Source of the DNA: Castor canadensis
Taxonomy: Eukaryota; Chordata; Mammalia; Rodentia; Castoridae
Direction: 5' to 3'
Length of the DNA: 64,000 nt
NCBI RefSeq assembly: GCF_047511655.1
Contig: NC_133395.1
Span: 76,998,158-77,062,157, forward strand
Below the pieces are notes generated by a model, which saw nothing but the letters and a program-made list of their open reading frames with translations, searched no databases and was not told the origin of the DNA. Positions 31,511-43,680 of the stretch are shown here, in pieces. The position numbers and the translations under genes are program-made. How positions within the stretch are numbered: the first letter of the stretch is position 1; every line of letters starts with the position of its first letter.

Positions 31511-34500
31511 TTTTTTTTTAAATTGTTGTGCTGGATGGGAGTGCATTGTGGCATTTACAAATGTTCTTAGAATATACCAAATATATCATGCTTGACTTCA
31601 CCCCCTCCATCATTCTCCTTTATCTCCCTCCCCCCACTCTTGGAATAGTTTCAACAGGTCTCGTTTTTCCATTTTCATACATGAGTACATAACATTTCTA
31701 CCATATTCACCTCCTCCACCCTTTCCCCACCTTCTCCCCCCTCCCACTGGTACCAAGTACTAGCCCCCCCCCCAGGCAGGACCTGTTCTACCCTCCTGTT
31801 CTCGATTTGTAAATGAAAAGGAAATGACATTTTGTTTGTTTAAGATAGCTACACAGGAGTTTCCTTGTGATGTTTCCATATAATATATATATTATAACCC
31901 GAATGGTTCATCTGCTCTCTTTTTCTTCTTTCTACTTAGTCCCCTTTTAATGGTGATTTCAACAGGTTTAAAAATTCTATATTCATTCTTGTATACAGAG
32001 TACATCAACCATAGTCACCTTCTTAACTCCCTTCTCTCACTCTCCCCATCTTGTAAGTGATCGCCCTTTAGTGTGACCTGTTTTTCATAATATTGCTATA
32101 TTTCTATTAGGTCTATATTCCAAATATAGGAGAAAACATGGCATTTGGCCTCCTGAACCTGGCTAATTTAACTTAAGGTGGTGTTCTCCAGTTCCATCCA
32201 TTTACCTGCAAAAAACAAAGTTCAATTCTTTATAGCTGAATAAAATTCCATTGTGTATAAATACCACATTTTCTTAATCCATTCATCAGTAATGGGCATC
32301 TTGGCTGTTTCCAGTTTAGATATCATGAAAAATGCTGTACTCAACATGGGTGTGCAGGTGCCTTTGTTATAATCCAACTTGCATTGTTTTGGGTATATCC
32401 CTAGGAGTTGTATTGATGGATCATATGGCAGTTCTATTTTCAGTTTTTTGAGGCGCTTCCATACTATTTTCCATAGTGGTTGCACTACTTTACATTCCCA
32501 CCAAAGGGTTCCTTTTCTCTATATCCTCACCAACATTTGTTGTTGTGTTCTTGTTGGTAGCCATTCTAACAGGAGGGAGGTGGAATCTTAGCGTGGCTTT
32601 GATTTGCGTTTCCTCTATGTCCAGAGATATTGGACTTCTTCCTTTGAAAAAGCTCTGTTCAGTTCATTTGCCTATTTCTTTATTGGGTCATTGACTTTTT
32701 GGGAGTTTAGTTTTTTGAGCTCCCTGTAAATTCTGGTTATTAATCCCCTGTTAGATATATAGCTAGTGAATATTTTCTCCCATTCTGTGGGTGGCCTCTT
32801 CAGTTTAGAGACCATTTCTTTTGTTGTGCAGAAGACTTTAATTTCAGGTAGCCCCATTTGTCAATCCTTTCTCTTAGCTGCTGAGCCATTTGAGTTCTAT
32901 TTAGGAAGTCATTGCCTATGCCTGTTAATTCCAGTGTATTCCCTGCTCTTTCCTGCACTTGCTTCAAAGTTTCAGGTCTTATGTTAAGGTCCTTGATCTG
33001 CTTTGAGTTGGTACTTGTACAGGTTGAAGCACATGGATCTAGCTTCAGTTTTCTGCAGGCAGATAACCAGTTTTTCCAGCAACATTTGTGAAAGAGGCTG
33101 TCTTTTCTCCATTGTATGTTTTTGGCGCCTTTGTCAAAAATCAGGTAGGCATAGCTGCATGGATTCACATCTAGGTCTTCCATTCTGTTCCATTGGTCTT
33201 CATATCTGTTTTTGTGCCAGTACCATGCAGTTTTTATTGCTATGATTCTGTAATATAGTTTGAAGTCAGGTATTGTGATACCTCCAGCATTGCTCTTTTT
33301 GCTCAGTATTGCCTTAGCTGTTCAAAGTCTTTTGTGCTTTCAAATGAACTTTAGGGTAGAGTTTTTAATCTTTGTGATGAATGCCATTGGAATTTTGATG
33401 GGGATTGCATTCAATATGTAGATTGCTTTTGGTAGTATAGCCATTTCCACAATATAGAGTCTACCAATCCACGAACATGAACATCTTCTGTGTCTTCCTC
33501 GATTTCTTTCTTCAGTAGCTTATAGCTTTCATTGTAGAGATCTTTCACATCCTTTGTTAAGTTTATTCCTAGGTATTTTTTGAGGCTATTGTAAATGGAA
33601 TTATTTTCCTATATTCTTTCTTAGTCTATTCATTGTTGGTGTAGAGAAAGACTACTGATTTTTGTAAATTGATTTTGTATCCTGCTACTTTGGTGAAGCT
33701 ATTTATGGTGTCTAGGAGTTTTTTTGGATCTTTTAGGTATAAGAACATGTCACCTGCAAATAGGGATAGTTTGACCTCTTCCTTACCTATTTGTGTTCCT
33801 TTTATTACTTCTTCCTGTCTTAATGTTCTGGCTAGGAATTCCAAGACTATGTTGAACAAGAGTGGAGAGAATGGACATCCTTGTTTTGCTCCTGACTTTA
33901 GAAGAAATGGTTTCAGTTTCCCCCCACTTAGTATTATGTTGCTATAGGCTTGTCATATATAGCCTTTATTCCTTCTATTCCTAGCTTCATCAGAGCTTTC
34001 ATCATGAAAAAATATTGAATTTTGTCAAAGACTTTTTCTGCATTTATTGAGATGATCAAGTGGTTTTTGTCTTTGCTTCTGTTAATATGCTGTATTATAT
34101 TTAATGATTTGCATATGTTGAACCATCCCTGCATCCCTGGGATGAAACTGACTTGATCATGATATATGATCTTTTTGATATGCTGTTGAATTTGGTTTGC
34201 CAACATTTTATTGAGGATTTTTGCATCTATATTCATTAAAGAGATTGGCTTTTTTTTTTGTTGTGTTCTTGTCCAGTTTTGGGATACATGTAATACTAGT
34301 TTCATAGAGTGATTTTGGCAGTGTTCTTTCCTTTTCTATTTCATGGAAAAGTTTGAGGAGTGTTGGTATTAGTTCTTCTTTAAAGGTCTAGTAGAATTCA
34401 GCAGAGAATCTGTCAGGTACTGAACTTTTCTTTTTTGGGGAGACTATTGCTTCATTTTTTTTGCTTGTTATAGATCTGTTTAAGTGATTAATATCCTTTT

Positions 34501-34589
34501 GGTTCAATTTTGGATGGTCATCCATATCTAGAAATTTGTCCATTTCTTATAGATTTTCCAGTGTATTTGAATATAGATTTTCAAAGTAG
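31511..34589 (-). mobile_element. 5'-truncated LINE-1 (L1), 3.1 kb, with target-site duplication
   Basis: The - strand encodes the reverse transcriptase and C-terminal part of L1 ORF2: '[11 protein letters not shown]' and '[11 protein letters not shown]' at 34305-33934, 'KVAGYKIN' at 33859-33626, and 'KKMWYLYTMEFYSAI' near 32240. The endonuclease domain and ORF1 are missing, as is usual for 5'-truncated copies. Frames shift between these blocks, and the catalytic FADD box reads FAGD (Gly codon at 33752-33754), so the enzyme is dead. The 3' UTR runs about 32220-31520 and ends in a poly(A) tail, seen as T13 at 31507-31519. A 15-base duplication, gac(t/c)cacaggatttt, flanks the insert. Confidence 0.92.
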
Positions 34590-34604
34590 GACCCACAGGA
34601 TTTT
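34590..34604. repeat. right target-site duplication of the 3.1-kb L1
   Basis: The sequence gacccacaggatttt matches the left copy at 31496-31510 with one change (c for t at the fourth base). It marks the truncated 5' junction of the L1. Confidence 0.85.
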
Positions 34605-35342
34605 GTGACAAAAGGGATGAAGCAAATCCAACTCATTCATTTTATACACAGGAAGAACTTGAGACTTGAAAAAATGAATTGATTTACCCACATGGGTAAT
34701 AAGTCATCAATTTTTTTATTCCAAGGAAGATTTGCTGCTTTTCCTACTGTAATAGGCAGAATATGGACATTCAGTAATTTTCTAATGAAGAAGTGACATG
34801 GTGTATGAGGTGTTTTAGGAAGGTCAATTTTTATGGCTACAACATGCTATTCACCAATGAACAGATGGATATAGTCTATCCATAGACTATATAGACTGTC
34901 CATATAGTCACTGGTGACTAACATTGATTTTGCTCACGCAAAAGGTAATTTGTCTTCTTCTTGGTAGCTAACAGACCCCCCAGTCTTGTCCAGGTTGAGG
35001 GAAAGAAATTCCTTTGTTCTAGAAGGAAAGCCCTGCCCAGTCCTGATTAGCCTAAGCCAGCCATATTAATTTCATTTCCTTCTTTCAATGAATGGTCTAA
35101 GGGTTGATATAACACCCAGTTCTGGCAAATGAGACATAAAGAGGATCCTGATGGGTAGCTCCTGGGAGAGTTTTTCCTACATAACAAATAGATGGGATAC
35201 AGTAAGGAGAGGATCTCTTTGCCCCACTTCTTGCCTTGAATGCAGTTATACAAGCCACCAACATCAGAGATGGCAGGGCAAAAAGAAGGAGAAGCCTTGC
35301 GTGGATACTTCTTCACATTATGAAATTGCCACATTCCTATGG

Positions 35343-35384
35343 GAACAGCATTCTACAGACTGTGAACAGCATTCTACAGACTGT
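35343..35384. repeat. 21-bp tandem duplication (2 copies)
   Basis: Two identical 21-base copies lie at 35343-35363 and 35364-35384, each running from 'gaacagcattc' to 'agactgt'. Confidence 0.97.
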
Positions 35385-36239
35385 GGGATCATTAAATTCT
35401 GTCCTTCTTGCTTAAGTTCCTGGTTTTTGGCTGTGCTGTTACTTGCAACCAAAAGCATTTCTAACTGGTATACTCACTATTATATTTGCATTTAAAATAA
35501 GCTTAAATAAGTAAAATACTTCCCTACAGCTTCTAAGTAAGAAAGTACAAATAAAAATCCAGAATTGTACATTCTAGAGCGCAGAGGCATGGTTGGTTAG
35601 AGGGCTCAGGCATGTCGTCTTTACCAGGCACGTGGCACTTGGGTCAGTGCTCACACAGTGGGTGAGAGAGTTAGGAGGATGGAAATGGCCAGGGTGTTCC
35701 AGGTCATAGAAGGTTCCAGCATGAGTAAATTCTGACGGTTACTTTGGTCTCCAGAGAGAACCTGGATTCTAGTCTGTTTGCCATCACTCTCTTGGATGCT
35801 GCGGGAAGCCTGTTCACTCAGTTTTGTCATACCTGCTGAGGACATAGCCATAACACCTTGAAAGGTCTGATGGCCCTAGGAACTGCACGGAACCTGCAAC
35901 TCTACCCTTCACTCCAGAGCCAGTGGCTGGCTCTTCCTGGTGAGTTCTCTGCCTTCCTGGTAACCTTTCTCCCAGAGCTGACATCTCTACCTCCTTCTTT
36001 ACTATCAAAGTCTTGAATTTTGTGTTGGGGGTAGTTGGGGTGGTGGTGGCCTGAAAGTTTCCTGCATGGTCAGTGGACTGTTGTGAACTTTTCAATTTCT
36101 AAATGTGGTCTGGTTCCACAGATCATCTCATACTGTTTCAGACTATTCCTATGAAAAGTGCCATAGGTGACAAAAAATAAAGCCATGTTTTCAAGTGACT
36201 CTTCTCCTGCAAGGCCTGACATCATGGCTAGAGAAGAAA

Positions 36240-36350
36240 GACTGGTTTCTCACACATGGACCACTAACTTAGCATGTGGTCTTAGTTAGATATTGGATAC
36301 ATCACTCAATACTCAGGGATTTCTTTTTCTTTATCTATAAGGAATGAATC
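36240..36350 (-). repeat. MIR-like fragment
   Basis: A worn version of the reverse MIR pattern: 'cttagttagatattgg', then 'tttctttttctttatctata'. Confidence 0.35.
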
Positions 36351-37384
36351 ACTGGGGCTTTTCTAAATTGAGAACTATGTCCAATGGCTGTTAATGATAA
36401 TTGCTATCCTTTCTAGAAACAGAAATCACAGGTGTCTATCATTTTTCAAGTGGAAGTCATGCTAAGTACAGAGAATGAAATAAGCCAAGGCAAAAGTGAG
36501 TTGCAGCTTGCCCTGCTGGACAGGAGGAATTGGTGGCTGGAAGAGGATTGGCCAGACCAGAAGCCTATCAGCTTCTACTTTTTCTAGCTTCTTTCCCAAA
36601 GCCCTTTACCTATGGATTTTCCCAGTTCTGGAGCCCAGCTGGATGGAGTAGGGACAGATGGGGCTCCAGACAGTGGCCAGAGGAGAACATCCACTATGCA
36701 CTGAAGGATACTCCACACCCACTGTCATGCCTGAGCCTTTAGTGGGGTCCTGGTAAAGGAGACAGTCTCTGCACTGCTCCTGGACATTAAAGAAAGCATT
36801 TGTCCATGTGTGTAGAATGTACTGTGTACCATTCCCATGGTGGAGGGTGATTGGTGGGAACTCTCTGGACAAGAGGAAGGCAGCAAGGTCTTGCCAAGAT
36901 GAGATTTTCCCTTCAATGCCAACTTGCAACTCAAAGTTTTTGCTGTCTTTAAAGAGCTGATGGTTTTGCTTATTTAAAGCTCAGATTTTACACTGGATTC
37001 AGAAGCAGAAGCCTGTGGGTAGATGGACTGGGACAGGATGGAGAAGAAAGGAAAGAAGAGGACATGGGAATAATGGCTTGCCCCTGTAAAGATCACCTTG
37101 CAACTCAACAGCTGCCCAGGATCCATCCAGCACCCAAGGCCTTTCAGTTCTGAGGATGAGGCTGGCAACCAACACCTGACATCAGACAGGAGGCAAGGTC
37201 TTAAACATTGCTGAGGGGTCCTCTTTAGGGAGAAGACTAGTAAGTGCAGACAGCATGTGCACTGATTCAAGGCCTAATCTCCTCGGAGGGTTGGAATTTG
37301 AGGGTGGAAGTGATCAACCCTGGGGATAAGCACTGAAGTCTAGCTAGGCAGAATGCAGAAGTATGCCAAGCACCACTAATGTAA

Positions 37385-37580
37385 TGACAGCACTTACTTG
37401 AGGAGTTTGCTCCAAGCACTGTTACAAATGCTTTTTTGGATTCTTCCTTTGCTCCTCACAACTTCACTACTCAGTCATCATCCCTGCTTTGGAATGAAAA
37501 GGGCCTAGAAGGTTAGGTGGCTTGTTCAATGTCACATAAACTGTAAGAGGCAAAGTCAAGATTAGAACTCCTGGCCCTGG
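37385..37580 (+). repeat. MIR SINE
   Basis: 'ccaagcactgttacaaatgc', 'ttgctcctcacaacttca' and 'ggcttgttcaatgtcacata' follow the MIR consensus order. Confidence 0.75.
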
Positions 37581-38858
37581 AAGCTGTACTTATATCTGAT
37601 GCAGACTAGATATAGATTAGGGAAAGTTCAGGACTTTAAAAAACTGTACAGCCTGATTTAGAGTACCTCAGTCACCCCTCCCTCATCCATTCTTTCTGAG
37701 CCCAGAGAGCTCCGTTTCAATTGAAAATACTTTGTTAAGTTAGAGTAGAAATTCTCCCTTCCTCCCCATGGACTTAGAGTACCTGAGAATTAGCATAGGT
37801 GTGTGCGTGAGTCCACCTGGATCCTACCCCACTACTCCATGCCCTGGAGATGGGGATTGACCCAGGTTTTCTTCCCACCTCCAAGTTAAGGATGATATAA
37901 AGACAACCTAAAATAAAATTCTCTTTTTTTCCCCACTTCCATTCCACCTGGCAGAGACCCCCACCTGTAATCCCCTTCCTCCTTTTCTATAATAAAACTC
38001 TGTAATTTCCCTATGACACCTATGTGTTCTCCTTGGATTCTTCCTCATCAGAGCACAAGGACCACAATCTTCTGATTGCAATCAGCAACTTCAACAGAAC
38101 TATAAAATATTAGTGTGAAGTGGGCCTTACCGATGGCCTAGAGCCAGCTCCCCAGTGTTGTTTTAAGGATCTTGCTTGGGCTGTAGTCAGGCCTAACTCA
38201 GAATGCACAGGTAGTCCTTGACCTTCTCAGGCCTATGGCTTGGGCTTCTGCTTGGCCTTGCCCCCCACCCCCTTTTTTATCAGGAGAGACCTGGTTCCAG
38301 AAGACCCATTGTTCCATCCACCTGGGCAGTATGCAATGACCTCATCACTCAGTGAAAGGAAGGCAGGAAGGGATCTGTCTGCAGGTCAGCTCAGACCTCA
38401 TTCAGGTCAAGATTGCCACCTTTGGGCCCAGCCTGCAGCCCCTGCATCCAGAAAGCAAAATGAGATCAAAGAGCCTCTTCCAGTAAAGCAGGTATGTTTA
38501 ATATCATCCTAACTTGCAGGTGGGGAGAAAACCCATGTCACTTCCAGTCTCCACTGGCCTTCAGGCAAGACTCATTCATACACCTGTGCTAATTCTCAGG
38601 TACCCTAAATCCACTCGGGAGAAGATTTCCATTCTCTCTAACTTAACAAAGGATTTGCAATTGAAATGGAGCTCTCGGGGCTTAGAGGGTGAGGGAGGGG
38701 TGACTGAGGTGCTCCAAATCAGACTGTACAGCTTTTAAAAGTCCTGAACTTTCCCTACTGTCTAATCTGCCTCAGTTCTGTATGTGTTGTTTTCAGTTTC
38801 TTTTCCTTTCTAATCATTGGACTTTCTCTTCTTCCTAAGTTTTAGGGGAAAATGGCCA

Positions 38859-38906
38859 ATTGCCTGAAAATATCTCAAATTGCCTGAAAATATCTCAAAT
38901 TGCCTA
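38859..38906. repeat. 20-bp tandem duplication (2.4 copies)
   Basis: The unit aattgcctgaaaatatctca occurs at 38859-38878 and 38879-38898, and its first eight bases follow once more. The copies are identical, so the event is recent. Confidence 0.97.
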
Positions 38907-38974
38907 GATACTTGTTAATATATCCTGTTTGGGTTTCTGTGTGTGTGTTAAAAATAGTTTTAATTAATTAATTA

Positions 38975-39062
38975 GTTTGTTTGTTTTGCAGTGCTAGGAA
39001 TTAAACTCAGAGCCATGAGCACACCAGGGAAGAACTTACCACTGAACTGCTCTGCCAACTCA
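38975..39062 (-). mobile_element. ID-like SINE, diverged
   Basis: The + strand reads 'agtgctaggaattaaactca' and 'acttaccactgaactgctct'. The divergence suggests an older copy. Confidence 0.7.
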
Positions 39063-39626
39063 AAACAGCTTGAAAAATCTTTTAAAATAACATCATTAAT
39101 GATGACACCTGAATTTTAGTCCTTTCACCTTGAGTTTCATTTTCTCGACTTAATGATCTCCACCCATAGCTTAAAAATAAATATAATGGGAAAAGGAATT
39201 CAAAAGCATATGCACTTCCTTCTGTCCATCACACAGTCTTTTTACAGGATTTTCCTGCTCTTTCTCTTTCTCTGCACTCTCCCTCTTGCTTCTCTGTGTC
39301 AGTGTTACTTCTTAGGCAGTGGTACTTTTCCTGTCAAGTGGATTTGAGCCACTAGAAGTTGTTTCCCCCTGTGAATTCTTTATAATCCTTCACCAAACTG
39401 GCAGTGGAGTGAATGGAAATTCATGGTAGAGATGAATGTCCTCTGACTGTCAGGGAAATTAAAGCACGGGTCACAAGGCAGTATTCATTGTCCCCCTTTT
39501 GCTCTCTGGCCTCAGGCTCAGATCCTGTAATTTACTTTAAACTAATCATCTGGGTTTACAGTTTTGGACTAGGAAAGAAAAATCTGTTTTATTAAGAAGA
39601 CAATATATGTACATAAGAAATTATAT

Positions 39627-39636
39627 AAATAAATAA

Positions 39637-39692
<56 letters not shown>
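39627..39692. repeat. (AAAT)n followed by (AT)26 microsatellite
   Basis: Four AAAT-type units pass into a perfect AT run of about 52 bases at 39641-39692. Such runs are self-complementary. Confidence 0.96.
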
Positions 39693-39697
<5 letters not shown>

Positions 39698-40659
39698 ATA
39701 CATCCACAATCCAGTTTCAACATTATCATCACATGCCCATCTTGCTTCATTCATCCTTATTCCCCTCGGATAATTTTGAAGCAAATCTCAGATATTTATT
39801 ACTTCCTCTGAATTACTTCAGTATATGGCAAAGAAAATATTATTTAAATACAAAGCCATTATGTGACTGGGTTTTAAATTCTGGCAAAACATCCATACTG
39901 CTATTTGAGTTAATGCTTCAGACATCGGCATATCTTATGTTTCAAAACAAGATTTGTTTGTCTTATGTATTTTTCTCAGTGGATAAATGGGAGTTATGGT
40001 AAAAAATGTGGAGCCACTGACCTCCATCTCTTACATAGGTGTTTTATTATTTCTATGACAAAAACAAAGTTACCTCTCAGCCTTAAAATTAGTGAAACAC
40101 AGCTTGGGGCGTGGTCCTTTTCAGGTAATAATTGGAAACAATATTCTAGTTTAGCTATAACTAATTTTCTGGGCTGTTGTTTGGTTGTTTGTTTTTTAAG
40201 CAGAAAAAGAAAATTCCAAAGCAACTCAGGTCTCTCCTCCACAGAAAGGCTGAGGCCTGAGGGGTGTAGTGTTCTTGTGATTTCCAGCTGTGCCAGCTGC
40301 TGCACCCGAGGACAGTGAGGGAGTGACAGGGCCAGGTCTCTGCAGTCTGCTGGCAGTGGGTGGGACAAGCTGGCAGTCAGGGCAAAACCAGGGACTTCTG
40401 CAGCTGCTGTTGCTGCCAGTCACGAAAAACCTTCTAGGAGGAGCCTGGAAGAGGCGCAGGAAGGAAAGGGCTGGTCTTCCACTGCAGGGGCCAACAGACC
40501 TGCCCTAAGGGTGTGTCTCTGGTTAGGGGACTTCTGAAGAAGGAAGGCTGACTGATGGTGGTGATCTCTGCTAATCACTCCTTCCTCAGAGGGGGCAATT
40601 AAATATGTGGCTTTTAATAAACTTCCTAGTCAGAGCCCAGTCATTGCACAAAACGATTT

Positions 40660-40790
40660 GTCTGTCTATCTATTTAGCTACCTGTCTCTATCATCTATCT
40701 ACTATCTATATACATCTATCTGTCTGACTACCTGTCTAATCTAACCTATCTATATCATCTATCACATATTTACATATATATATATATACG
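40660..40790. repeat. (TATC)n-type imperfect microsatellite with TA run
   Basis: Diverged 'ctatctat' units fill about 110 bases and end in a short TA run before 'cgtttttgttg'. Confidence 0.9.
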
Positions 40791-40989
40791 TTTTTGTTGT
40801 TGTTCAGAGTTAGGGTACAGCAACCTATTGCATTTCTAGTTCATTACAATATTTGGACTTGAGCTGTAGTATCCCTTTAAACTCTGCTCAGCTTAAGCAG
40901 AAACACAGACTAGTAGGTTACTTTCAGTTGCTTCTCCCTCTGCATGGCTGAAACCAAGTCCTCCCTCCTTATCACCACATCATCCCTAG

Positions 40990-41690
40990 CCTCCCCACCA
41001 AGCAATGCTCAGCTTTCTGAGAGACCTGGACCCTGGAGTTGTGGTGAGCTCTTCCCTCCCGTCTCCTCCATCCCAGAGTTCTTTCTCTCTAGTCACCTCT
41101 GAGCCACCCACCACAGACTACCTGCACCCTCTCCAGCACATCACAGTGCAGTATTTCTTTCTCTTCTCTTCTCCTTTCTTTCTTTGTCATTCCTTTCCCC
41201 TCAGTCTCATTCTCCTTGAATTCACTGCTTACCAGTCTAATCACCCTAAAGCTGTCCCTCCCTGGTATTGACAAGATGAAACACATTCAAAGCTACCCAA
41301 CAAAGAGTCAAGGCTCCTCAATCTTATCCACAAGATATTCCTCCCTCTTCTCTGGCACCTTCCATCTTCAACTGCTATCTCCCCACCACACTCTTCCCCT
41401 CACAGTCACTGCTTTTATTCCCTTTTCCTCTTTCCAGAATGCCTTCTCTTTAGTTTCCCAATTTAACAATGAATAATTCCTTTTAGCACTCATAACTGTA
41501 GCTTGCATGTAATTGCCTTAGAATTGTTTCCTAAATTTTCATAGAAGTCTGGCCTTCTCAAATATATTGTAAGGTTTTAAGGGCAATAATAATGTCTTCC
41601 ATGTTCTTATTTCAATCAGACCAGCACAGTATTGTGTATGGGACATGTGCTCAAAAACTACTCATTAAATAAAAGAATATGTTTCCTGAA
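40990..41690 (+). repeat. L2-like 3' region, C/T-rich
   Basis: A long C/T-rich stretch with repeated 'ccctctccag'-like text ends in 'agcactcataactgtagctt' and an 'aaactactcattaaataa' close. This resembles an L2 3' end with its 'tcaataaat'-type terminus. The match is general and not base-by-base. Confidence 0.45.
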
Positions 41691-41788
41691 TCATGCACCA
41701 TGAAATGATCATTTCCTTCTGATCATTCAGTTAGGTCCCTGTTAGACTTGACCTGGTAGAAGTTTAAAGTGAAGCAAGAAATTTGATA

Positions 41789-41803
41789 TGTGTGTGTGTG
41801 TGT
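41789..41803. repeat. (GT)n short microsatellite
   Basis: Seven GT units, followed by 'atacaca'. Confidence 0.9.
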
Positions 41804-43597
41804 ATACACAAGTGACTAACAAACATTCCAGGGTTGAATTAAATCTATTTTGGAATCATTTACAATACAGAAACTGAAATGTCTAGCAGTACGGTAATAT
41901 TTTGTGGCTATTAGATATAATAGTTAATGAAGGCTGTACATGGCATGAAAAATAACAGTGTTCTACAATACAATACAATGAAGTACCCCAAAGTGATCAG
42001 CGTGGCTCTCTTGACACAATGGATGAATGATTTCTCATGCTCCATTCTGCCCCACCTTTTTATCTTTCTAAAATGTATTTTAAAGTAAAAAATATGAACA
42101 AAAAATAAGAGAGAAGCCAATGACTGGCCGTTAAGTGCCAGGTAAAGTTGAGCTTAGCAGAGACAGCTAATTACAGTGATTAGAGGATCATTAAGTAGAT
42201 TTCCTTCATTGACTATTTTTCATTAGGTAGTATCTGCTTTTCTGTTAAGTCTTTTCTGTTGCTCCATGCTTCTTTATCTCAGTTTTGACATTTCCCCCCC
42301 CTTGAAGGCCTCAAAAAACCCTACCTGTCTAGTTTCCTCTTGCCTGGACTTAAAGAGTGATATGGAGAATGTTAAGAGTTTGCCCTCAACCTCCATCCAT
42401 CTAGGTGAAGATCCATCTAGGGACTGTGACACAGAGGAATAATTTCAGTCCTTCCCCCACAGATCTCTACTTTCACTTACTCACTCATTCATTCATTCAA
42501 TCATCCCCGCCCTAGTCAATTATTTTTTTTTAAACAGGAAAAAAGAACACACACAGTTTATTACATGCCTAAGATTTGGGAGTGTTGGACTCCCTCGTCC
42601 ATGATTTTGATGGCACATTATCACTTTTATGGTTAATTAGCAACAAGAGGTATAGAAAAGTCATTGAATGGCAGAATCAAAGACCTAAAGATTTCAATGG
42701 GCTGGAAAACATACTAAATGAAACAGGCACAGTGAGCATGAAGGTGAAGGTCTGCAGTGAGTCATCCGATGGGCTCTGTACAAGTAAACACAACCGCTCT
42801 CCTGGTAAAGCCTGGGGGTCTTAGGCAGCAGGAAGTTCCATAAGAGCCCTAGATATGAAGGTGCCGACAGAAGAGGCTCCTTTGATCTCAGGTCACAGTG
42901 ACAGAAGTACAGCAACTCTGTCACAGCCCCTAGGAGAAGAAGGAAGAGCAGGACAAACTAGGAGTCCAGAGCTGGGGCACGAAGCCCCACAGAGCAGCCA
43001 GAGCCCTGAATAAATCCACAGATCTTATCAACAGCATCAGCGCCAACCTAGGCAAGGGGGAAGGTGGTCAGGAACAGAAGAGACGTCTGCCAGGAACAAA
43101 GGAGTGAGGCTATACATCCAGGGTCCTGGCTGCTGAGCTGAGAGGCTAAGCAGCAGCACTGCTGCGCATCGGCACTCAGTGGCACTACCCCTCCCCCTTC
43201 CCCTGCCCTTCCATCCCGCTCCATCCCCCCAACCTCTTTCCGTCTGAATCTGTTTCCCTTCCTCGCTCACCTCTGGGGCTTTCCATGTGCTTTTCTCCTT
43301 GCCTGGAAGAAAAAAGCTTAACTTTACAAGCAGGGAAATAATTCAGGATATCCAATCCTGAATAGCTCACCTGCAGGGACTCTAACAAACTGGAACCTTT
43401 GAGGGGAAGCTGGAAGCAATTTCTAGAACGTGTCATTTGAAAGGTGACCAAAGAGAGGTGGAAGGGGATTCTGGAAAGAAGATGCTGAGAGAATAGAATG
43501 CTTCTGAGTGTTTAATAAATTTTCATGTGGAGGTATAAGAGCATTGAAGAAGAAGGAAGCCCAGGATTGGCTCAGCTCATGCGTTGGAATAGGGTTT

Positions 43598-43680
43598 TGT
43601 TGTTGTTGTTTTCAGTGCTGAGGATCAAACCCAGGGCTTCCTGCATGCTAGGCAAGTCCCCTGAGCTACATTCCCAGCTC
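43598..43680 (-). mobile_element. ID-like SINE
   Basis: The + strand reads 'gaggatcaaacccagggctt' and 'atgctaggcaagtcccctga', with a few bases lost in the middle. A TTG triplet run precedes it. Confidence 0.8.

Larger units (their letters stand above)
34605..38858. other. intergenic; mostly single-copy-looking
   Basis: Besides MIR pieces and a 21-bp duplication, two adjoining - strand frames (35651-35851 and 35814-36095) and one at 36606-36929 stand out by length but match no family I know. A frameshifted pseudogene is possible but unsupported. Confidence 0.4.

Noticed and set aside
36606..36929. 107-codon frame on the - strand
   Set aside because: I recognise no protein, the start context is ordinary and there is no supporting neighbour; it was left as unexplained.
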